A stretch of 64,000 nt of DNA. It comes from Ceriagrion tenellum. Taxonomy: Eukaryota; Arthropoda; Insecta; Odonata; Coenagrionidae. Made by a program: the position numbers and the translations under genes. Numbering within the stretch: the first letter of the stretch is position 1; every line of letters begins with the position of its first letter. The notes under the pieces are model-generated. The model worked only from the letters and a program-made list of their open reading frames with translations, did no database searches and was not told where the DNA came from. This document shows, piece after piece, positions 58,520-64,000 of this stretch. The DNA lies in contig OY720642.1 in NCBI GenBank assembly GCA_963169105.1, positions 22,438,965 to 22,502,964 of the forward strand, in the 5' to 3' direction.

Positions 58520-59640
58520 AAGAAAAAGTCTTTTAAGTCAACTGACATGTTTCCAAAGATAATATATATCTTTAAAAGTACTCATTCCTGACAAGTATAC
58601 CATTGAGGTTCTGATATACTGGCATGAGCTAACTATCTACTACTTTAATGATTGCATTGAGTTTCAAACATGTTTTCAGGAGGGTCTTTAAAACATTTTG
58701 ATTTTCACTCCCCTAGTTGAACACAATCAGAGACTTTCAGCACGTGACTTTTCTTAAAATATATACCGGCAAGCAGCAATTCTCAATTATTCCTGGTAGT
58801 TCTCAGCCTAGCCACCAGGGTGCCCAGACTGAGGACAAGCAAGACAGGGAAGAGAAAATCCAGCGAGTTGCTTGACAAGACAGTTGCATCAAGTGTCATT
58901 CATTCTCACAAGGTAAATGAAAATATGTAATTTCCATATTTCATTACAAAAACATTTCTTAAATAAATTTAGCATAAAACGTGAAAATCTTACATTATAT
59001 ACCAATCAGCACTGTACATACCCCTGAAAACAAGCAAATTTTCGGATGTATTTTCACTAAGATACAGGTGTTTTTGCAGGATGCTAGACACAAAATGCCA
59101 GATAGAACTACCACTCATCCATGTGGCATCACAGACCGTATGATGAAGCCATTCAAAAACATGTTAATTTACCAGCCAACTGCCACCATTCACCAGGATT
59201 TGCTCCAATTTTTTCAGCAAAACAACTGTCAAGGAGTTTTACTATTAAATATTAAAACGGCAGGAAATATGGCTCCTAAAATTAAAAATTTTCCCCTCAT
59301 CACATTGTCTATCCAGGCTGAAAAGCCCACGGTATTTTGCTTAAGATTTTACCCAGAGCCTTTCACTGCTTCTTCCCTCAAATACTGTAAATAATAGCTG
59401 GTGACAGACTTGGAAGTGACCTAAGAGTATCACTTATCTTTACCTAACTCAATAATCACTCTGCATGGACTTTTACAACTAAATGATACTCAGCTACTTG
59501 TTGCAGAGGAATGTGGCATTTGGCAATAGAACATGATCTATGCAAAAGAGAAGGAATAGAGAAGAAAAAGGAAAGGACAAGAGTGAATAGCCCATTAGCA
59601 TGAATCAATACTGCTCAAGTATATGCATACAGGAAGTAGA
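58520..59640. other. FKRP intron, nothing recognised
   Basis: The first part of the intron between exons 60239 and 58516. The open plus-strand stretch 58981-59394 has no domain and is probably chance. Confidence 0.45.
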
Positions 59641-59645
59641 TATCA

Positions 59646-59866
59646 TGTCGTAATGGGATCCGCAATTTCTCATACAACCGTGTGGCCTAAACAAGTGATT
59701 AGCGTTTTGTGGACAGTGTGTCAGGGCCAAGGCATGCTAGCAATGCCAGTCTGTCGAGTAGACAGTCAGCTGTTGTACGTGTCAGTTGTGCATGTTCCTT
59801 GTATTAAGCTGGAATAAAGTATTCCAAACCGGAAACCACTGTGCCACTCATTTTAACCTCGTTATA
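59646..59866 (+). mobile_element. possible solo LTR
   Basis: A 221-bp block starts TGTCGTAATGGGATCC, contains AATAAAGTATTCC (AATAAA at about 59814) and ends CTCGTTATA, flanked on both sides by TATCA (59641-59645 and 59867-59871). TG start, internal polyadenylation signal and 5-bp duplication fit a solo LTR. The end is TA rather than CA, presumably mutated. The composition is clearly less AT-rich than the surrounding intron. Confidence 0.5.
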
Positions 59867-60238
59867 TATCATCAGAAATCCTCTGGAGAATCAGATGATT
59901 CAAGGAAAAATATCAAGTTATTTCTAACCTTACATCCTATTAGTAAATTACTGATTGAACCACCGGCTAACCTAATGATGATCAGACATGGAACTTAAAA
60001 ATCTACTTTTAACACATCTAAGAGGCCTTGGGAGTTCATTTTTCTTTTAAGTAGCCAACGAAACTGATTCAGTACTTCAATCATGACCAACATTAGTAAA
60101 CAACAGGATACGACATTCAGCAAAAAAATTATAAGTAACACTACAAAATAAATATGCACTAAATAGACAATTAAATATTAACATTAAACATCAAATTCAT
60201 CCATAGTAATGGAGATAAAATAGCAAAATGCAACATAC

Positions 60239-60372
60239 CTTTGCTCCTTTTGGAGCAAGAAGTTTAGAAAGCCATGGGACTCGAGCAATATCCTCCTCAT
60301 ACATTCCCACGTCAACATCATGATCCCATGGGAGTAGGTCTCCCGTACGGGCAGCCCCAAGTAAACTCCCAC
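60239..60372 (-). CDS. FKRP: FKRP exon with LicD acidic motif
   Basis: The exon completes a split glycine codon and reads GSLLGAARTGDLLPWDHDVD, VGMYEEDIARVPWLSKLLAP, KGAK, ending at donor AAG then GTATGT in phase 0. GGSLLGAxRxGDxxPWDxDVD is the nucleotide-binding/metal-binding signature of LicD-type phosphotransferases. The DHDVD acidic cluster is intact. The exon is 134 bases (2 plus 44 codons) and phases fit the exons on both sides. Confidence 0.92.
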
Positions 60373-60379
60373 CTGTAAA

Positions 60380-61270
60380 TGGTGTAAACATAAGAGAATA
60401 AGGGAAAGATCAGCATCCTTGGAAAAAACTAGGTACTTCTTTTAAAATGACTGTGACATCAGTAAAGCACATTTCACATAGCTGTAGTTCCAGCGGTAAG
60501 TTATCATTGGTTAGGTCACTTGATACAATGGGCGCATAAATTAAAAATAAAGCTAACCAGTTCAAATTTGGGGTCTACAACAGGAATAAAAGAAACTATC
60601 CAAAATTATGAGAAAATGCAACATTTTTTTTCACTTTCTGAAAAATGTTTCCATTTTCATACATAGTACAAATAGAAAGTATGTCTAATGCGTAAGACAC
60701 AAATTTCACACATGTACACCAAATTTAGTCGATGAAAAAAAAATTTTGTTTAAAGAAAACTATGAAGTAAAAGATACAAAGAAATATCTGGAAATTTCAC
60801 AGCATATGCTGGTAGTGTAGTCTACTCAGGGTCATCAAATTCTACAACACAGCCAACATATTGATGGTCAAGTCACCTATCACCTTCCAGACTGAATGTT
60901 GTGCCAGTTGTAGTGAAAGCTTAAAGCTAAATCTTGCTGACATATATACCCTGAGCTCAGAATCAAGTGCTTACCGCCTTTCTTTGGCCTCTTGGATACT
61001 TCTCACAGGTCCTTCTTGGTACAGGTTTTCAGTAACTAATGATAGAATATAGCCACAGTTGAAATTTTTCTCCTCAAGGCATATCTCAATGGCAGCCTTG
61101 GTCAGCATTTCCCAGATGTTATCTACTTGGCAAGGTCATTTTTCTAATGCAGCATTCAGCGATAACAGACTTATCAGGCTGCCAAAGCCAGAAGTGTGAG
61201 AGATGCTCCTTGATTATTGGGGTGTTCACCCTTTCTATCTCTCCCATTTAGACCTGACCACATTCAAATG
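60380..61270. other. FKRP intron, nothing recognised
   Basis: AT-rich intron sequence upstream (minus sense) of the exon at 60239. No domains or repeats identified. Confidence 0.45.
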
Positions 61271-61271
61271 T

Positions 61272-61452
61272 TAGTAAAATCTTCTCGGGTTTTGCACCAG
61301 GTAAGGCTATTAAAGGCCAATGTTTCAAAGAGAAACTCTCTCATCGTCATCAGGGCTAAGACTAATTGTGAGAGATACGATGAGAGAGTTTCTAGTCGAA
61401 ATGTTGGCCTTTAATAGCCTTACCTGGTGCCAAACCCGAGAAGATTTTACTA
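61272..61452 (-). repeat. foldback repeat with hammerhead-like core, probably Penelope-like terminal sequence
   Basis: 76-base arms (61272-61347 and 61377-61452) are inverted copies with about six mismatches. On the minus strand the left arm and centre give GCC (61356-61354), CTGATGA (61353-61347), a GATGAG/CTC stem, GAAA (61326-61323), ACAT, T and GGC. GCC and GGC can pair as stem I. It lies downstream, on the same strand, of Penelope-like RT debris at 61730-62110. Confidence 0.8.
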
Positions 61453-61729
61453 ATATTATTCACCGGGAAAGCCTACAATCTTTCACATTCAAATGGTTTA
61501 CCATAAGCTGCAGAGGTCAAGAGACCACAGGAGTCTTTCACCCTTCAGGATCTGAAGATGCCATCATCATGGCTAGAGAAACTGTTGTCACCTAAAGACA
61601 CCACGCAGATGAACAACCAAGAGCAGACTTTCCACAAGGTCATAAGTAGATTTTAACGCAATACCTCATAAATATTCCAGAGATTTTGCCGAGAACCATG
61701 GAAATTTAAATTAGTCCATCCCTGGCAAC

Positions 61730-62110
61730 CAATTTTTGTCATTTTCCAGCAGCAATGATGTCTCTCTCTCTCTCATTTGCCTAAGTATCTTTTGAGGACC
61801 AGTGGAATGTCTTTTCCATGGTAATCATTTTGGTAGTCTTCTTGAGGTGTTACAATTCCTGATAATGATTATCTCCATTGGGCGCAGCTGTGGCCTGATG
61901 AACCAATCTGGATGGGATCATTTTTCAGTAAGAACCCGTGGACAAAAGGCTATCTTGTCATTTGTTTCCATCTCTTCATGAACTGAATTCTTGGGAGTTG
62001 CCTATTCAAGTGGTAGAAGAACTATCTCAGGGTTTCTGGTCCATGTGACCAAACAATGAACACATTATCTATATATTGTGCTGCATGCGTTGTTGTGTTT
62101 GGCAACCACA
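61730..62110 (-). pseudogene. Penelope-like RT fragment with catalytic box
   Basis: The minus strand reads AQYIDNVFIVWSHGPETL (near 62090-62035), then FFYHLNRQLPRIQFMK and, lower, a decayed part. This matches Y-V-D-D-T-F-V-I-W-x-H-G...HLNxxxxxIQFTxE in Penelope-like elements. The second catalytic aspartate is changed to N, and stops follow, so it is inactive. Confidence 0.6.
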
Positions 62111-62339
62111 CAGAACATAATTAATAAAATTAAATGCATACTTTCTTTAAGATATTAGAAATTTGCACATTCAAATATGGAGTAACATAGACTTAGCACA
62201 CTTGTTACTCCACATTATAAAATATTTTAAGTGAAATTATACTACAAAAAACATGCAGTATCCACTGGCATGTGCTTTTTAGCAGCCAATATTCAGAATA
62301 ATCACTTTTTCAGGACATAAATCAACCTTATTTACATAC

Positions 62340-62477
62340 CACAAAAATCATTATGGATAAACAGAGCTGAGAAAAGAGCAATTTCCTCTATCTTCCATGA
62401 AAAAATTGGCAATCGCTGGAGAATACGGATCCCATTGCCACTCAATCTGTTCATTTCAAAGAATGTGGAAAAGATTT
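62340..62477 (-). CDS. FKRP: FKRP upstream exon (probable)
   Basis: Acceptor ATACCTCACAG and donor TGTG then GTATGT bound an open 138-base stretch reading IFSTFFEMNRLSGNGIRILQ, RLPIFSWKIEEIALFSALFI, HNDFC plus one base. That base plus the first two of the next exon make glycine, giving FC-GG-SLLGAA, the expected join. It has no stop in this frame. Conservation of this part is weaker, so support comes mainly from phase, strand and position. Upstream coding exons were not found to 64000. Confidence 0.65.
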
Positions 62478-62494
62478 CTGTGAGGTATTTTGCC

Positions 62495-62525
62495 TAGATA
62501 GATAGATAGTTTATTCACCATAAAA
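62495..62525. repeat. (TAGA)n microsatellite
   Basis: Short run TAGATAGATAGATAG next to the proposed FKRP exon acceptor. Confidence 0.8.
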
Positions 62526-62860
62526 AATTGAATTGAAGTTGATTGAAGTTGGGCAATTCAATGGCGCTCACAACAGGCCTTGAGGGCACACTTTCCTCAT
62601 GAAGTTTTGGAAGTCCTGAGAGCCTAGATGGAGCTGGTACTGGAGGATGAAAGTTCCAGGCAATTTCCACGAAAGGACCAGATTTCTTGATCAAGACAGT
62701 ATGTCTTCCTGGTGATGGGATCAATAGGATTATGAGGCAACTGAACAATGATTTTGTAGGAAGAACAGTTCAGGATATTTGAAAACTTCCACAGGGGAGG
62801 TAAGGGGTAAATTTGCCAAGGTGCCACAAGGGTTGAGCCACTTTGACTGAGCAATGACAG
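62515..62860 (-). pseudogene. Penelope-like RT fragment, early motifs
   Basis: The minus strand reads CSSYKIIVQLPHNPIDPITR and, in an adjoining frame, PSRLSGLPKLHEESVPSRPV followed by VSAIELPNF. RLYGLPKIHKxxxPLRPIVS is the best-conserved early RT signature of Penelope-like elements. It sits upstream of the proposed FKRP exon, while the catalytic box lies downstream of it. The roughly 400 bases between do not read as RT. Confidence 0.65.
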
Positions 62861-63039
62861 GATACAGCATTCAAATATTTGTACTCCACAGATGAGGAGA
62901 TCACACCCTTACCAGCTGATAGTGAAAATATCACCATCCTGATGAATACAGAAGATTATCACCAGAAAACCTGAGAAACCTTCAGAACCGAGCATATTGG
63001 ACATAGCCTCGCTATCTTTCTGATCCCATATCTCACAGG

Positions 63040-63125
63040 TATCCCATCCCAAAATTTCGAACCAATACATGGAGTAGCAATGGGATACTTATTGTCTCCA
63101 GCCATTGCTATTTTTTTTCAAAGAT
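63040..63125 (+). pseudogene. Penelope-like RT fragment, opposite orientation
   Basis: The plus strand reads QNFEPIHGVAMGYLLSPAIA then IFFQR, matching F-Y-x-Q-x-x-G-V-A-M-G-S-P-L-S-P-V-I-A-N of Penelope-like RTs. Being inverted relative to the pieces at 61730-62860, it comes from another copy or a rearrangement. Confidence 0.6.
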
Positions 63126-63129
63126 TGCC

Positions 63130-64000
63130 ATACATCCCCTATAAGGGGGCTTATCCTTATACTATTGCTCTGAAGGCTGGAGTAAAGATAACAGGACAGG
63201 AGACAGGACTTAATGCGGGTGTCAACATTTCGTTAGATTGATCACCAACAGCTAGAATTCCAGAGGAAGGAAATCTGTGTCGGAGATCAGCAGAGAGCTG
63301 TACTTCCTCTTGTCTTCTGGTGTTTTCAATTAAGAGTAAAATCCCCAGAGCAGCTGTTACATCATCAAGGACTCAGGGTACACATACAGGCCAGACTAAA
63401 CTGACATGAAATTCAGCTCAAAAGATGATGAATGACTCCACCATCATAATTATGGAAGTGATGAAGACATTGATGGAAGGGGATCACAAGTATATTACGC
63501 TAATTAAAATAGAGAAATTTAATGAACATATTCTTTGAAACAACAGCCCCTGGACAAAAGTACATACATGAGGTAGAAAATAATGCATTAAGTAAATAAA
63601 CTGAGTAATGAATTATATGTATCAAAAATAGAGATTTTGAGGGAACTAAGCAGTTAGCAAAGAGGAGAATGGAGCAGAGATTTGCAGTGGGCCAATGATC
63701 AGGTTAATTATGACAGAAAATGATCTCGACATATCAGTGAGCCTGGATAATTCATGTGAGTTTACATAAGGTAGAGCAAAAAAATTTTGATTCAAATGAT
63801 AAAAGAAATCAGAGATAAGGTAAATGCTCATATTCAAAGGTAGTGTCCACACTAATTTCAGTACCTACCAATTCCATGGGTCATTCCATAACAGTTCAAC
63901 CAGGCCATAGCACAAATTCAACCAGACCATGGAGCAAGTCCATAAATACCAATAATTAAAAAAACAAGTTAAACTCGACTTCACCTTATTTTGAGTAAGA
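63130..64000. other. right end of the window, no gene identified
   Basis: Expected to be FKRP intron, but no upstream exon could be recognised on the minus strand. Confidence 0.4.

Noticed and set aside
58981..59394. 137-codon open frame on the plus strand in an FKRP intron
   Set aside because: No domain, composition like surrounding intron, opposite strand to the gene; length is not exceptional in 64 kb.
61755..61785. TCTCTCTCTC run as a possible regulatory GAGA site
   Set aside because: Simple microsatellite within transposon debris, no promoter context.
1..64000. CRISPR arrays, operons, prophage or plasmid features
   Set aside because: No regularly spaced short repeats, no Shine-Dalgarno-led gene clusters; introns and retroelements show a eukaryotic chromosome.

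Overview
The window is a piece of an AT-rich, intron-containing arthropod-type nuclear genome. The evidence is spliced exons with GT/AG borders, tRNA-derived SINEs, and a mix of transposons (mariner, hAT, piggyBac, pogo/Tigger, RTE and CR1-type LINEs, Ty3-type and Penelope-like elements) typical of large insect or arachnid genomes. Nothing bacterial, viral-episomal or CRISPR-like is present. The species cannot be named from sequence alone.

Two host genes are supported, both on the minus strand. The first is a complete LAMTOR4 gene (Ragulator subunit, 100 codons): exon 1 at 33790-33861, exon 2 at 19602-19722, exon 3 at 19379-19488. Its first intron is 14.07 kb and is largely a transposon graveyard. 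The second is the 3' part of a fukutin-related protein (FKRP, LicD-family) gene: exons at 62340-62477, 60239-60372, 58328-58516 and 55666-55875. The 5' exons lie beyond the right edge or were not found. A third, spliced Myb/SANT-like reading frame (5083-5945, plus strand) may be host-derived or a Harbinger accessory gene.

Layout: 1-396 mariner head; 397-5035 a reverse transcriptase-RNase H element of uncertain clade, split by a nearly complete hAT transposon (1512-4810, 8-bp target duplication) and followed by a TATA/Inr core promoter; 5083-5945 Myb/SANT exons; 7070-8248 pogo/Tigger relic; 8251-9239 piggyBac relic with an internal duplication; 9240-16060 mostly unassigned with a SINE and a 66-bp perfect palindrome; 16690-18050 Ty3-type RNase H-integrase fragment; 19379-33861 LAMTOR4 with its intron (pogo-like non-autonomous element 20461-22829, three-layer LINE nest 23335-29190, SINE 32891-33085); 35037-40000 minisatellite-like repeat and RTE LINE debris; 40000-55600 gene-poor AT-rich DNA with foldback repeats and a 2.5-kb pogo-like element carrying a second element inside it; 55666-62477 FKRP exons whose introns hold a piggyBac relic, a possible solo LTR and Penelope-like RT fragments.

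The most notable signal is that two long foldback repeats (47157-47293 and 61272-61452) each carry a hammerhead-ribozyme-like core: CUGANGA, stem II, GAAA, a short self-complementary stem III, then an H17 base. The second sits just downstream, on the same strand, of Penelope-like RT fragments, which fits the known association of hammerheads with that class. Other items worth a second look are the RT-RNase H element that has a promoter directly after its RNase H stop, and the palindrome that breaks the hAT transposase.
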